Positions 1 through 8,460 of a DNA stretch of 64,000 bases are shown here, one piece after another. Origin of the DNA: Nonomuraea fuscirosea (GTDB lineage: Bacteria; Actinomycetota; Actinomycetes; Streptosporangiales; Streptosporangiaceae); assembly GCF_003001935.1 (NCBI RefSeq), contig NZ_PVNG01000005.1:124001-188000 (forward strand), given 5' to 3'. The translations under genes were made by a program, and so were the position numbers. The notes under the pieces were generated by a model. It had not been told where the DNA came from. It did no database searches and saw nothing but the letters and a program-made list of their open reading frames with translations. Numbering within the stretch: the first letter of the stretch is position 1; each line of letters begins with the position of its first letter.

Positions 1-372
<372 letters not shown>

Positions 373-476
373 CCGGCACCACGCCATCACATGCCTACGT
401 CGGGGAAGGCAGCGTGACCCGAATCCGTCGGGGACGGGAAATGCCGACCACATCTACCACCATCGGGGAGAAGCAT

Positions 477-1358
477 ATGTTGACCATGATCGATGCGGGC
501 GCGCCCTACGGCATCGCCACAGGAGCCGACGGAGCCCTCTGGTTCACCCTCGCCCACCAAGGCCGCGTCGGCAGGCTGGTGCCGGGCGAGAAACCGGTGA
601 TCCACCAGCTCGACTCCGCGGACGGGCAGCCGACCCTCATCGTGCGTGGTCCGGATGGGGAGATGTGGTTCTCCGAGTACAAGGGCGGCCGGATCAGCCG
701 CATCACCGCTGAAGGCCGGCTCACGACCTACGAGGCGAACACCCCGTACGGGCTCGCCGCCGGCCCCGACGGGGCCCTGTGGTTCACCGAACTGGAGGCC
801 GGCCGGATCGGGCGCATCGGCGCCGACGGGGTGACGACCACGTTCGACGTGCCGGTCGAAGGCGGGATGCCGTCATTCATCGTGGCGGGGCCGGACGACG
901 CGCTCTGGTTCACCCTCAACCAGGGCAACGCCATCGGACGCATCTCCCTGTCGGGCGAGATCACCCTCCACCCGCTGCCCACGGAGGGCGCCGCCCCGGT
1001 GGGGATGACGCTGGGGCCGGACGGCGCCCTCTGGTTCGTCGAGATCGGCGCGGGCCAGATCGGCCGGATAGACGTCTCGGGCGCGATCACCGAATATCCC
1101 CTGCCCGACCGGGCCGCCCGTCCCCACGCGATCATCGCCGGCCCTGACGGCGCCCTCTGGTTCACCGAGTGGGCCGTCGGCCGCGTCGGCCGCATCACCA
1201 CCGACGGCGTCATCGACGAGCACCCCCTGCCCGTCCCGCCGGCCAAGGAGGACACCGAACCTGCCAAGGCCGAGCCCCACGGGCTGACGATCGGCCCGGA
1301 CGGAGCACTCTGGGTAGCCCTGGAAGCAGGAGCCCTGGCCCGCGTCCCTGTCTCCTAG
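477..1358 (+). CDS. vgb: Virginiamycin B lyase (streptogramin B lyase)
   Basis: The 293-residue protein is a seven-bladed propeller made of repeated GPDGALWFT motifs, matching the about 295-300 residues of Vgb. Vgb linearises type B streptogramins by a magnesium-dependent C-O elimination that opens the lactone. Residues matching the S. aureus catalytic set are present: His217 in RPHAI, His268 in EPHGL and Glu283 in ALEAG. I chose the ATG at 477 because GGGGAG lies at 465-470. The open frame extends back to 369, overlapping the ABC-F stop, but those 36 codons look unlike Vgb. With the upstream ABC-F gene it may form a streptogramin resistance pair. Function is inferred from family and residues; some Vgb-like proteins have no resistance role. 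Confidence 0.85.
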   Translation: MLTMIDAGAPYGIATGADGALWFTLAHQGRVGRLVPGEKPVIHQLDSADGQPTLIVRGPDGEMWFSEYKGGRISRITAEGRLTTYEANTPYGLAAGPDGALWFTELEAGRIGRIGADGVTTTFDVPVEGGMPSFIVAGPDDALWFTLNQGNAIGRISLSGEITLHPLPTEGAAPVGMTLGPDGALWFVEIGAGQIGRIDVSGAITEYPLPDRAARPHAIIAGPDGALWFTEWAVGRVGRITTDGVIDEHPLPVPPAKEDTEPAKAEPHGLTIGPDGALWVALEAGALARVPVS

Positions 1359-1677
1359 CCGGACCATTCACCACCCGCGTCTGAGGGGCGCTGGGCCGTG
1401 TCCCCGACCGCCCAGCCCGCCCGCTTGCCCATCCGACCGCTTGCCCCTCGGCGCCTGAGCGAGCGCTGGCCTGCGTCCCTATCCCTCAGCTCGATCAAGC
1501 CTTGGGAGCCGCTGAGCTGCAGCCGCCGAAGCGGAGACCGGTGGGCCATGATTGGCGGGGCCGGGGCCGGGGACGTGGGCGTGCCTGCCGATGGGAGGGG
1601 ACGGCTGCGTCATCGCGTCGGCGCGAAAGCATGACCCGGGGTGGCATGGCCGGAGGGAGGCGGAGTTGACTAGGGGC
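1359..1677 (+). other. Intergenic stretch without a recognisable gene
   Basis: This gap separates vgb from the quinone oxidoreductase. The open frames here have no recognisable protein character. An inverted repeat lies just after vgb (separate entry), and the decamer CCGCTTGCCC occurs twice. A purine-rich GGAGGGAGGCGGAG stretch near 1652-1665 probably serves the downstream gene. I see nothing else. Confidence 0.5.
1390..1416 (+). terminator. Possible hairpin terminator after vgb
   Basis: GCTGGGC at 1390-1396 pairs perfectly with GCCCAGC at 1410-1416 across a 13-base loop. It starts 32 bp past the vgb stop. No U-tract follows, as is common in actinomycetes. Free energy was not computed. Confidence 0.4.
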
Positions 1678-2625
1678 ATGCATGCCATCGTCATCTCCGC
1701 CCAGGGCGGTCCAGAGGTTCTCGAATACGTCGAGCGTCCCGACCCGGCACCCGGTGAGGGGGAGGTCGTGATCGACGTCGCCGCCAGCGGCGTCAACTTC
1801 ATCGACATCTACCACCGCTCCGGCACGTACCCGCTCGATCTGCCCCTCATCATCGGCAGCGAGGGCTCGGGAACGGTGTCAGCCGTGGGGCCGGGTGTGC
1901 GGGACGTCGCCGTGGGGGACAGGGTCGCGTGGGCGAACGTGCTCGGCAGCTACGCCGAGAAGGCCGTGGTGCCGGCCGATCGGGTGGTGCCGGTGCCCGA
2001 CGGCGTGTCGGCCGAGGTGGCGGCCGCGACGATGTTGCAGGGCATGACGGCCCACTACCTGACGCACTCCACGTACGCGGTGAAGGAGGGCGACCAGGTC
2101 CTCGTCCACGCGGGCGCCGGCGGCATGGGCCAGTTGCTGATCCAGCTGGCCAAGCTCAAGGGCGCCAAGGTCTACAGCACGGTCTCCACCAGCGAGAAGG
2201 AGAAGCTCGCCAGGCAGGCCGGGGCGGACGAGGTGCTGGGGTACGACGACTTCGCCGATGCCCTGCGCGGCAAGCTTCACGTCGTGTACGACGGCGTCGG
2301 CAAGACCACGTTCGAGGGCGGCCTGGAGGTGCTGCGCCCCCGCGGCCTCATGGCCCTGTACGGCGCCGCGAGCGGACCCGCCCCGTTGCTCGACCCCCAG
2401 GCGCTCCAGCGAAAGGGCTCCCTCTTCCTGACCAGGCCCACGCTCGGCCACTACATCGCCGACCGCGAGGAGCTGCTCCAACGCGCCTCCGACCTGTTCG
2501 GTTGGATCGCGGCGGGCCAACTGACGATCAACATCTCCCACCGCTACCCCCTGGCCGACGTACGCCAGGCCCACGAAGACCTCGCCGGCCGCCGCACCAC
2601 CGGAAAGCTGCTACTCATCCCCTGA
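1678..2625 (+). CDS. Zinc-independent NADPH:quinone oxidoreductase (MDR family)
   Basis: This is a 315-residue medium-chain dehydrogenase/reductase of the quinone oxidoreductase (zeta-crystallin) branch, expected to reduce quinones with NADPH in the cytoplasm. Visible features are the N-terminal GroES-like segment (SGVNFIDIYHRSG, LPLIIGSEGSGTV), the nucleotide-binding AGAGGMGQLLIQLAKLKGA and the C-terminal GKLLLIP. The cysteine and histidine ligands of structural zinc are absent, as expected for this branch. The ATG at 1678 fits the family N-terminus (MHAIVI). An in-frame TTG at 1666 has the better-spaced GGAGG site (1656-1660) and would add four residues. It faces the PucR gene across a repeat-rich gap. 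Confidence 0.85.
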   Translation: MHAIVISAQGGPEVLEYVERPDPAPGEGEVVIDVAASGVNFIDIYHRSGTYPLDLPLIIGSEGSGTVSAVGPGVRDVAVGDRVAWANVLGSYAEKAVVPADRVVPVPDGVSAEVAAATMLQGMTAHYLTHSTYAVKEGDQVLVHAGAGGMGQLLIQLAKLKGAKVYSTVSTSEKEKLARQAGADEVLGYDDFADALRGKLHVVYDGVGKTTFEGGLEVLRPRGLMALYGAASGPAPLLDPQALQRKGSLFLTRPTLGHYIADREELLQRASDLFGWIAAGQLTINISHRYPLADVRQAHEDLAGRRTTGKLLLIP

Positions 2626-2695
2626 CCCCGCCCCACTGAGACGCGACATCCTCAGACCTCGCAGCATCAATCCGAGCCCGGGACCGTGCTGGGGC

Positions 2696-2760
2696 CGGGG
2701 TCGGGTCCAGGCCCAGGCCCAGGCCCAGGTCCGGATCCAGGCCCAGGTCCGGATCGGGAA
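2696..2760 (+). repeat. Degenerate GGCCCA / GGTCCGGATCC short repeats
   Basis: Repeated GGCCCA hexamers followed by two GGTCCGGATC-type units precede the perfect GGGTCC array. They look like a decayed version of the same six-base slippage repeat. The period is readable, but the copy number is fuzzy. The stretch lies in the 3' gap between two convergent genes. Confidence 0.7.
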
Positions 2761-2774
2761 CAGGAGCCAAAGCC

Positions 2775-2863
2775 GGGTCGGGTCCGGGTCCGGGTCCGGG
2801 TCCGGGTCCGGGTCCGGGTCCGGGTCCGGGTCCGGGTCCGGGTCCGGGTCCGGGTCCGGGTCC
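2775..2863 (+). repeat. (GGGTCC)n tandem array, potential G-quadruplex run
   Basis: Fourteen perfect GGGTCC units occupy 2780-2863, preceded by one GGGTC. Three-G tracts separated by three-base loops recur throughout, so the + strand meets the usual sequence rule for G-quadruplex formation many times over. The array lies 150 bp past the quinone oxidoreductase stop and 180 bp from the convergent PucR stop. Open frames through it encode only Gly-Pro, Val-Arg or Arg-Thr dipeptide runs and are not genes. Confidence 0.9.
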
Positions 2864-3005
2864 GGATGTGGGTGGGGTCGTTCGTCGGGCCCGGGTCCGG
2901 GTTGGGTCGTTTCGCCGCCGTGGTCGCAACCAGCATCGCCGACGGCCCGCTCGGCGCCCGGCCCCGACGCGGCCCCTCGTCCTGCCCTAGGTCGGCCATA
3001 CAGTC

Positions 3006-3033
3006 GGCGCGCCTACCTAGGTGTACGCGCGCC
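3006..3033. terminator. GC-rich hairpin between convergent genes, likely bidirectional terminator
   Basis: GGCGCGC at 3006-3012 pairs perfectly with GCGCGCC at 3027-3033, with a few further pairs inside (TAC with GTA). It sits 10 bp past the PucR stop on the - strand and downstream of the quinone oxidoreductase on the + strand, where a shared terminator is expected. Confidence 0.6.
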
Positions 3034-3042
3034 AGGTAAAAG

Positions 3043-4806
3043 TCACGGGTCTGGGCGTGGGGTGGGGCGGGGAAAAGCGGTGGGCCAGCCCAACAGGCGG
3101 GCGCCGAGCACTGCTGTTTCCAGGGTGAAGCGTTGTGTGGGTTCGTCCGGGGAGAAGCCTGTCAGGCGGCGGATGCGTTCCAGGCGGTACGTGATCGCCC
3201 GTGGGCTCACCCGCAGTCGCCGGGCCGCGGCTGTCTGGTTGCCCTGGGAGGCGAAGATCGCTTCCAACGTCTCCAGCAGCGGCTCGTGGCCGCCCCGTGC
3301 CTCCAGGAGCGGGTTGAGCACGCTGGTCACCAGGTCTTCGATGGCGCTTCTGTCGCGCAGCAGTACGGGGAAGACGAGGAGGTCGGCCGCCTTGACGACG
3401 TCCGGTTTGAGACCGAGGCTGTCGGCCAGCTCAAGGGACTGGGCCGCCTCCCGGTAGGAGGCCACCACTCCTCCGGGACCCCGGTGCGGCCGGCCCACGC
3501 CGACGCGCCAGCCGGTCGGGAAGCGGGCGCGTACGTGGTGGGTGAACTCGCCGACGGCGGCCGGCAGCATCGCCGGGGCGACGCACACGAGCAGCCCGTC
3601 GCGTACGGCCACGAGCACGTTGTGGGAGCCGAACCTGGCGATCAGCTCCCGTTCGATCCTGTCCTGGTCGCCGTCTCGCATGCCGCGGGCCACCGCCACC
3701 ACGTACGACTCGGCCAGCCGCAGCCCGAAGTGCTCGGCCCGCTCCGCCAGCCGCTCGGCCCGGCCCTGGAGCAGGTCGTCCACGAACTCCCTGCGCGCGT
3801 CCTCCTCGGCACGCAGGGCCGCCTGCTGCGCCCGTTCGTACCCCTCCATGAGCGCCGCGACGGCCTTGCGGAGTGCGGGCAGTACGCCGGGCAGACCTTC
3901 GCCGGCGGCGAGTGCGGCGTCCACGAGGGCCCGCAACGGGACGCCCTCCTCGGCCGCTCTGGTGCCGGCGGCGCGGTAGGCGTCCATGACCTGCCTGCCG
4001 GGTAATCGGCCGGTCGCCGCGTGGTCTGCCAGCCGCTGCCGGTGCCCACCGAGCAGCTCCGCCACCCCACCCAACGACCCATCCGCCCGCAACTCCTTCG
4101 GCCGGTCCACGCCATACGAGCCCGCACCAGACGGGCCCACGCCGGACGGACCCACGCCAGACGAGTCCGCACCGGACGGGTCCACGCCAGACGGGCCCCC
4201 TCCGGATGGGCCCGCTCCGGATGGGTCCACGCCAGACAAGTCCGTGCCAGACGAGTCCACATCCATCGACCCGTCCGCCTGCGGCGCTCCAGGCAAGTCC
4301 GCCCCTACCGGTCCGTCGGCCCGAAAACCGCCAGGTCCCTCCGCCCGCAGGCCGGTGCGCGGCTCCGTGGGCAGACCCGCGGGCACGTCCGCCGGCAGGC
4401 CCTCACAAATGTCCACAGGCGCCGCCGGCCGCGGATCCGCAGGTCCGTCGACGGAGGCACCTGTCCGCCGACCGAAAGGCGGCTCGGCGTCCGGCCTCAG
4501 CTCGGAAGGCGAGCCGGCGGTCCGCCGACCGGGAAACGGGTCAGTATCCGGCCTCAGCCCGGGAAGCGAGCCGACGTCCGACCGTAGCGCAGCGGGCGAA
4601 CCAGCCTCCGACTGCGGGCAAGCGGGCAGGTCGGCGTCCGACCGCGGACCAGCAGGCGGATCAGCGTCCTGCCCCCGTCCAACGGGCGAATCGGCGTCCG
4701 ACCGCGGACCAGCGGGTGGGACGGCGCGCGAGGCGGCGGGTGGGTCGGCGTCCGGTACCCGTTCAGTGGGTGGGTCAGCGTCCGGGCGCTGGTCAGGGCG
4801 CAGCAT
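3043..4806 (-). CDS. PucR/CdaR-type transcriptional regulator with long repetitive N-terminal extension
   Basis: The protein has 587 residues. From about residue 245 it is a normal PucR-type activator: an alpha-helical sensory segment, a GGDEF-derived CdaR-like middle (ESYVVAVARG, VLVAVRDGLLVCV) and a C-terminal PucR helix-turn-helix (QGNQTAAARRLRVSPRAITY). The first 240 residues are unusual. Residues 1-100 carry about ten degenerate decapeptides of the type DADPPAGPRS, and residues 182-227 carry pentapeptides of the type PSGVD. The start is supported by a TGATG junction with the upstream permease, where the stop and start share one base, which argues that the repeat region is translated. A later internal start cannot be excluded. 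It probably regulates the adjacent ABC exporter or its own operon. Confidence 0.75.
   Translation of the reverse strand: MLRPDQRPDADPPTERVPDADPPAASRAVPPAGPRSDADSPVGRGQDADPPAGPRSDADLPACPQSEAGSPAALRSDVGSLPGLRPDTDPFPGRRTAGSPSELRPDAEPPFGRRTGASVDGPADPRPAAPVDICEGLPADVPAGLPTEPRTGLRAEGPGGFRADGPVGADLPGAPQADGSMDVDSSGTDLSGVDPSGAGPSGGGPSGVDPSGADSSGVGPSGVGPSGAGSYGVDRPKELRADGSLGGVAELLGGHRQRLADHAATGRLPGRQVMDAYRAAGTRAAEEGVPLRALVDAALAAGEGLPGVLPALRKAVAALMEGYERAQQAALRAEEDARREFVDDLLQGRAERLAERAEHFGLRLAESYVVAVARGMRDGDQDRIERELIARFGSHNVLVAVRDGLLVCVAPAMLPAAVGEFTHHVRARFPTGWRVGVGRPHRGPGGVVASYREAAQSLELADSLGLKPDVVKAADLLVFPVLLRDRSAIEDLVTSVLNPLLEARGGHEPLLETLEAIFASQGNQTAAARRLRVSPRAITYRLERIRRLTGFSPDEPTQRFTLETAVLGARLLGWPTAFPRPTPRPDP
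4126..4262 (+). repeat. 15 bp in-frame tandem repeat inside the PucR gene
   Basis: About nine degenerate copies of a CGCCAGACGGGTCCA-like 15-mer encode the pentapeptide PSG[VA][DG] on the - strand. The 15 bp period keeps the reading frame, so expansion would change protein length without breaking it. Confidence 0.8.
4480..4800 (+). repeat. About 30 bp in-frame degenerate repeat inside the PucR gene
   Basis: Roughly ten imperfect units centred on TCGGCGTCCGACCGCGGACC encode decapeptides (DADPPAGPRS type) at the PucR N-terminus. Units vary from 27 to about 48 bp but stay in frame. Confidence 0.7.
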
Positions 4807-5597
4807 CAGACTCCTACGTCACGCCTGTCGAAGGCGAGCACCGCGGTGAGTGCGAGCACCACCGTCGCCCCCGCCAGCACAAGGTAGTCCCCCACCGGCA
4901 GTCCCTCATAGAGGGGCCGCCCCGATGAGTAGTAGTGGAACGGTGAGACCCACTTCAGCCAGGCGATCCCCTCCACCGACCGCCCGATGGTGGTGACGGC
5001 GTACCCGGCCACCACCCACACCCCCACCACGGCCGAGGCGACGATCCGGCGGCCGGTGGCGGCACCGGCGGTCAGGGCCACGGTGCCGTAGAAGAGGGCG
5101 ATCAGCAGGACGCCGGTGTGCCCGGCGAGGATCCGGCCGAACGGGACGCCGGCGGAGACGAGTGTGACCATCCCGGCGGCGACCAGCAGCGTCACGGCGG
5201 TCAGCACGAGCAGGCTCAGGACCAGCGCGGCGAACCTGGCGAGCACGAGCCGCCGCCGGTCCACCGGCAGGGTGACGATCAGCTCCAGCGTCCCCGTCTC
5301 CTCCGGCGTCGCCAGCGCCCGGTTGGCCAGGAGGGTCGCGCACGCGATGCACAGCATGGGGACGAACAGCTGGTAGACGACCGTCTGCAGGAAGCCGGCG
5401 CCGGAGGTCATGTCCTCCAGCCCGCCCATGAGGTCGCGCAGCGGGCCGGGGAACTTGGCCAGCATCGCGGGGCCGTACAGCTCGGGGCTCTGCTTGATGT
5501 TGCCGTAGACGGACAGGTACAGAACGATGAAGGCACTGACGCCGGCGGTCCACCAGGTGAGCACCCAGCGGACGTCACGCAGGCTGCGGGTGATCAT
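4806..5597 (-). CDS. ABC-2 type transporter permease
   Basis: This 263-residue integral membrane protein has about six hydrophobic segments (for example VSAFIVLYLSVYG, LFVPMLCIACATLLA, ALVLSLLVLTAVTLLVAAG, YLVLAGATVVLALTAVLAF). It matches the ABC-2 permease fold that pairs with drug- or lipid-type exporter ATPases. GAGGAGG lies just before the ATG at 5597. It overlaps the end of the ATPase gene by 23 bp and shares one base with the start of the PucR gene, so three genes read as one operon: ATPase, permease, regulator. The substrate is unknown. Confidence 0.85.
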   Translation of the reverse strand: MITRSLRDVRWVLTWWTAGVSAFIVLYLSVYGNIKQSPELYGPAMLAKFPGPLRDLMGGLEDMTSGAGFLQTVVYQLFVPMLCIACATLLANRALATPEETGTLELIVTLPVDRRRLVLARFAALVLSLLVLTAVTLLVAAGMVTLVSAGVPFGRILAGHTGVLLIALFYGTVALTAGAATGRRIVASAVVGVWVVAGYAVTTIGRSVEGIAWLKWVSPFHYYSSGRPLYEGLPVGDYLVLAGATVVLALTAVLAFDRRDVGV

Positions 5598-6486
5598 GGT
5601 GCGCCTCCTCGTGGCTGTAGTAGGTCAGGAAGATCTCCTCCAGGTCCGGCTCCGCGCTGACCAGGTGCACCACGGTGAACCTGGCCGCGGCCTTGATCAG
5701 CGCGTCGGGCCGGCCGTCGATGGTGCAGCTCACGCCGGCGCCCTCGACGCGCAGGTCCCGTACGCCGGGCAGATCGTCGAAGGCGTCGCGCGGCACGGGC
5801 GACTCGAAGTGCAGCTCGACCCGGCGGACCGCCTTCTCGCGCAGGACCGCGACGTTCTCCACGGCCACCAGCCGGCCGGCGCGGACGATGCCGACCCGGT
5901 CGGAGACGTTCTCCACCTCGGCCAGCACGTGGGAGGACATGAGCACGGTCCGGCCGGAGGTGCGCACCTCGCGCACCAGCGCCAGGAACTCCTGCTGCAC
6001 CAGCGGGTCGAGCCCGGCGGTCGGCTCGTCGAGGATGACGAACTCCGGTTCGTGCATGAACGCCTGGATCAGCCCGATCTTCTGCTTGTTGCCCTTGGAC
6101 AGTTTGCGCATCGGCACCGACAGGTCGGCGTCGAAGCGTTCGGCCAGGGCCTCGATGCGGGCGGCCGGCACGCCGCCGCGGGCGCGGCCGAGGAAGCGCA
6201 GGTAGTCGATGGCCCGGTCGCGTTCCTCCAGCACCAGGTCTCCGGGCAGGTAACCCATCCTGGCGCGGGTCGCGGGCTCGCGCGGGTCGCCGCCGAGCAC
6301 GCGTACGGTGCCTCTGGTGGGCCTGATCACGTCCAGCAGGAGCCGGATCGTGGTCGTCTTTCCCGCGCCGTTGGGGCCGAGGTAGCCGAAGACCTCGCCC
6401 GGCTGGATCTCGAGCGTGAGATCCTCCAGGCCCCGGCGTTTGCCGTAATACTTGGTCAGCCCTTCGGTCTGCACCACTGCTGTCAT
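5575..6486 (-). CDS. ABC transporter ATP-binding protein (DrrA/CcmA type)
   Basis: This 303-residue ATPase has Walker A GPNGAGKTTTIRLLL, signature LSKGNKQKIGLIQAF, Walker B FVILDEPTAGLDPL and the H-loop SSHVLAEVENV. The C-terminal domain after residue 220 is of the ABC-2 exporter type. The start ATG at 6486 gives MTAVVQTEGLTKYYG, the normal N-terminus. The open frame continues upstream without coding character. It should energise the permease encoded by the overlapping downstream gene. It is divergent from the patatin gene, with 92 bp between them. Confidence 0.9.
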   Translation of the reverse strand: MTAVVQTEGLTKYYGKRRGLEDLTLEIQPGEVFGYLGPNGAGKTTTIRLLLDVIRPTRGTVRVLGGDPREPATRARMGYLPGDLVLEERDRAIDYLRFLGRARGGVPAARIEALAERFDADLSVPMRKLSKGNKQKIGLIQAFMHEPEFVILDEPTAGLDPLVQQEFLALVREVRTSGRTVLMSSHVLAEVENVSDRVGIVRAGRLVAVENVAVLREKAVRRVELHFESPVPRDAFDDLPGVRDLRVEGAGVSCTIDGRPDALIKAAARFTVVHLVSAEPDLEEIFLTYYSHEEAHHDHPQPA

Positions 6487-6578
6487 GGCCGAATCGTCGC
6501 GCCCCGCCGGGCGGCTCGTCACGGGGCGGGCCCGGCAGGTTTGCGCCCGGTTGGCTTCCGGAACCCGGCAAGGAGAGG

Positions 6579-7406
6579 GTGAGTCGCGTGGAGACCGCGT
6601 TCGTGCTCGGTGGCGGCGGCGTGCTCGGCGCGCACGAGGTCGGCATGCTGCGGGCGCTCGACGAGGCGGGCATCCGTCCCGACCTGGTGGTGGGCACGTC
6701 CGTCGGGGCGCTGAACGGCGCGGTCGTGGCCGCCGCGCCGGGCGAGGCGGTCGGCCTGCTGGCGGACCTGTGGAGCTCCGACATCGTCCGTACGGCCTTC
6801 GCCGGCTCATGGGTGGCCCGGCTGTCGACGCTGGCCAGGACCGGCACCCATCTGCACCCGATCGGCCCCCTGCGCGGGGTGCTGACCGAGACGCTGCGGG
6901 CTTCCCGGATCGAGGAGTTGCAGGTGCCGTTCCAGTGCGTGGCGGCCTCGGTCGAGCGCGCGGCGGCCCACTGGTTCACCGGCGGGCCGCTGGTGGAGGC
7001 GGTGCTGGCGTCGTGCGCGGTGCCGGGGCTGCTGCCGCCGGTCGTGATCGGCGGTGAGCACTTCTACGACGGCGGCCTGGTGCACAGCATCCCGATCGGG
7101 CGGGCCGTGCTGCTCGGGGCCAGGCGCGTCTTCGTGCTGCACGTCGGCAGGATCGAGCGGCCGCTGTCGCCGCCCAGGCGGTTCTGGGAGGTGGGCATGG
7201 TGGCGTTCGAGATCGCTCGCCGGCACCGGTTCGCCGAGGACCTGGCCACGCTGCCGCCGGGCGTCGAGGTGCACGTGCTGCCGGCCGGGCTGACCGAGCC
7301 GCTGTCGCCGCTGCGCTACCGCGACGTGTCGCAGATCTCGGCCTCGATCGAACGCGCCTACCAGGCGTCTTCCCGCTATCTGCGGAACGGGGGAGGATGG
7401 GAGTAG
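6579..7406 (+). CDS. Patatin-like phospholipase
   Basis: This 275-residue serine hydrolase keeps the patatin catalytic elements: the oxyanion loop LGGGGVLGAHEVG near the N-terminus, the nucleophile Ser41 in GTSVG and the dyad partner Asp164 in YDGGLVHSIPIG. Such enzymes deacylate phospholipids or acylglycerols in the cytoplasm or at the membrane. AAGGAGAGG lies directly upstream. The GTG at 6579 is close to it, and the GTG at 6588 (protein starting VETAFVL) is better spaced and may be the true start. An acyltransferase gene follows 19 bp later, suggesting a small lipid-remodelling operon. Confidence 0.85.
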   Translation: MSRVETAFVLGGGGVLGAHEVGMLRALDEAGIRPDLVVGTSVGALNGAVVAAAPGEAVGLLADLWSSDIVRTAFAGSWVARLSTLARTGTHLHPIGPLRGVLTETLRASRIEELQVPFQCVAASVERAAAHWFTGGPLVEAVLASCAVPGLLPPVVIGGEHFYDGGLVHSIPIGRAVLLGARRVFVLHVGRIERPLSPPRRFWEVGMVAFEIARRHRFAEDLATLPPGVEVHVLPAGLTEPLSPLRYRDVSQISASIERAYQASSRYLRNGGGWE

Positions 7407-7425
7407 ACCTCTGAGGGAGGCCGCG

Positions 7426-8454
7426 GTGCTTCCACCACGTATTCTGCGCAGGCTCGTGCTGGCTCCTCTGGTCATCGTGATGACCCTGTTCATGCTGGTG
7501 ACGCTGCCGTTCTGGCTCGTTGTCACGGCCGCCGCCTCGTTGCGGCTGCCGCCGCCGCAGCGCAGGGGCCCGAGGTTCGTCTGGTTCGGGATCGTCTGGC
7601 TGACGCTGGAGTCGGCGGTGCTGATCGCCTGCCTGTGGTTGTGGGTGGCGGGCGGGGCGCGCAGGCAGGAGCGGCACTATGCGCTGATCGGGTGGTTCCT
7701 GGCGAAGGTGTACGCCGCCGCGGTGCGCATCTTCCGGCTGACCCTGGACATCGAGGAGCCCGAGCCGACGGCGGAGGAACGGGCGGCCCGGCTGACGCGG
7801 CCGGTCATCGTGCTGTCACGGCACGCGGGGCCCGGCGACTCCTTCCTGCTCATCCATCACCTGCTGGCGCGGTATCACCGGCGGCCCCGCATCGTCATGA
7901 AGGCCGCACTTCAGTACGATCCCTCGCTCGACGTCGTCATCAACCGGCTGCCGAACGCGTTCGTCCCCCGGAGCTCCGCCGAGCAGAGCCGGGTCGTCGA
8001 GGAGATCCGCCGCCTGGCCGGCACGATGGGCGACGAGGACGCTCTGGTGATCTTCCCTGAGGGCGGCAACTTCACCCCGCGCCGCCGCCGGCTGGCGATC
8101 AGGCGGCTGGAGGAGAAGGGCCTGGGCGCGCAGGCGGATCGGGCGCGCGGGATGGACCACCTGCTGCCGCCCCGCCCGAACGGCGCCATCGCGGCGATCG
8201 AGGCGCGCCCGGGTGCCGACGTCATCTTCGTCGCGCACACCGGCCTGGACGACCTGATCACCCTCGGGGACGTCTGGCGCAAACTCCCCCTTCGCGCACA
8301 CATCACCGCGAAGTGGTGGCGGGTGCCCGCCGCCGAGGTGCCCGGGGAGCGCGAGGCCAGGATCGGCTGGCTCTACGACCACTGGGAGCAGATCGACGCC
8401 TGGATCGGCGCCCAGCGCCAGGCCAGAACCCCCGACCGGGCCGAACACGGCTGA
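7426..8454 (+). CDS. 1-acylglycerol-3-phosphate O-acyltransferase-like (PlsC family) membrane protein
   Basis: The 342-residue protein has two or three N-terminal membrane segments (residues 8-35 and 48-72) and then a PlsC-type domain. The HX4D catalytic motif is SRHAGPGDS (His133, Asp138) and the substrate motif is FPEGGNFTPRR. GAGGGAGG precedes the GTG start. The family moves acyl chains from acyl-CoA or acyl-ACP to lysophosphatidate or related lipids. It is probably co-transcribed with the patatin gene. It ends 6 bp before the stop of cobQ on the other strand. The acceptor lipid is not predictable. Confidence 0.85.
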   Translation: MLPPRILRRLVLAPLVIVMTLFMLVTLPFWLVVTAAASLRLPPPQRRGPRFVWFGIVWLTLESAVLIACLWLWVAGGARRQERHYALIGWFLAKVYAAAVRIFRLTLDIEEPEPTAEERAARLTRPVIVLSRHAGPGDSFLLIHHLLARYHRRPRIVMKAALQYDPSLDVVINRLPNAFVPRSSAEQSRVVEEIRRLAGTMGDEDALVIFPEGGNFTPRRRRLAIRRLEEKGLGAQADRARGMDHLLPPRPNGAIAAIEARPGADVIFVAHTGLDDLITLGDVWRKLPLRAHITAKWWRVPAAEVPGEREARIGWLYDHWEQIDAWIGAQRQARTPDRAEHG

Positions 8455-8460
8455 GCGCGG

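Noticed and set aside
2775..2863. Possible CRISPR array or centromere-like iterons
   Set aside because: Units are contiguous six-base repeats without spacers, with no cas, par or rep genes near.
2615..3039. Open frames on both strands encoding Gly-Pro, Val-Arg and Arg-Thr dipeptide runs
   Set aside because: They are products of the GGGTCC repeat read in different frames. They have no ribosome site and no domain outside the repeat.
3986..4928. Long + strand open frames opposite the PucR N-terminus
   Set aside because: They are antisense shadows of a repetitive high-GC region. The TGATG junction supports the - strand gene.
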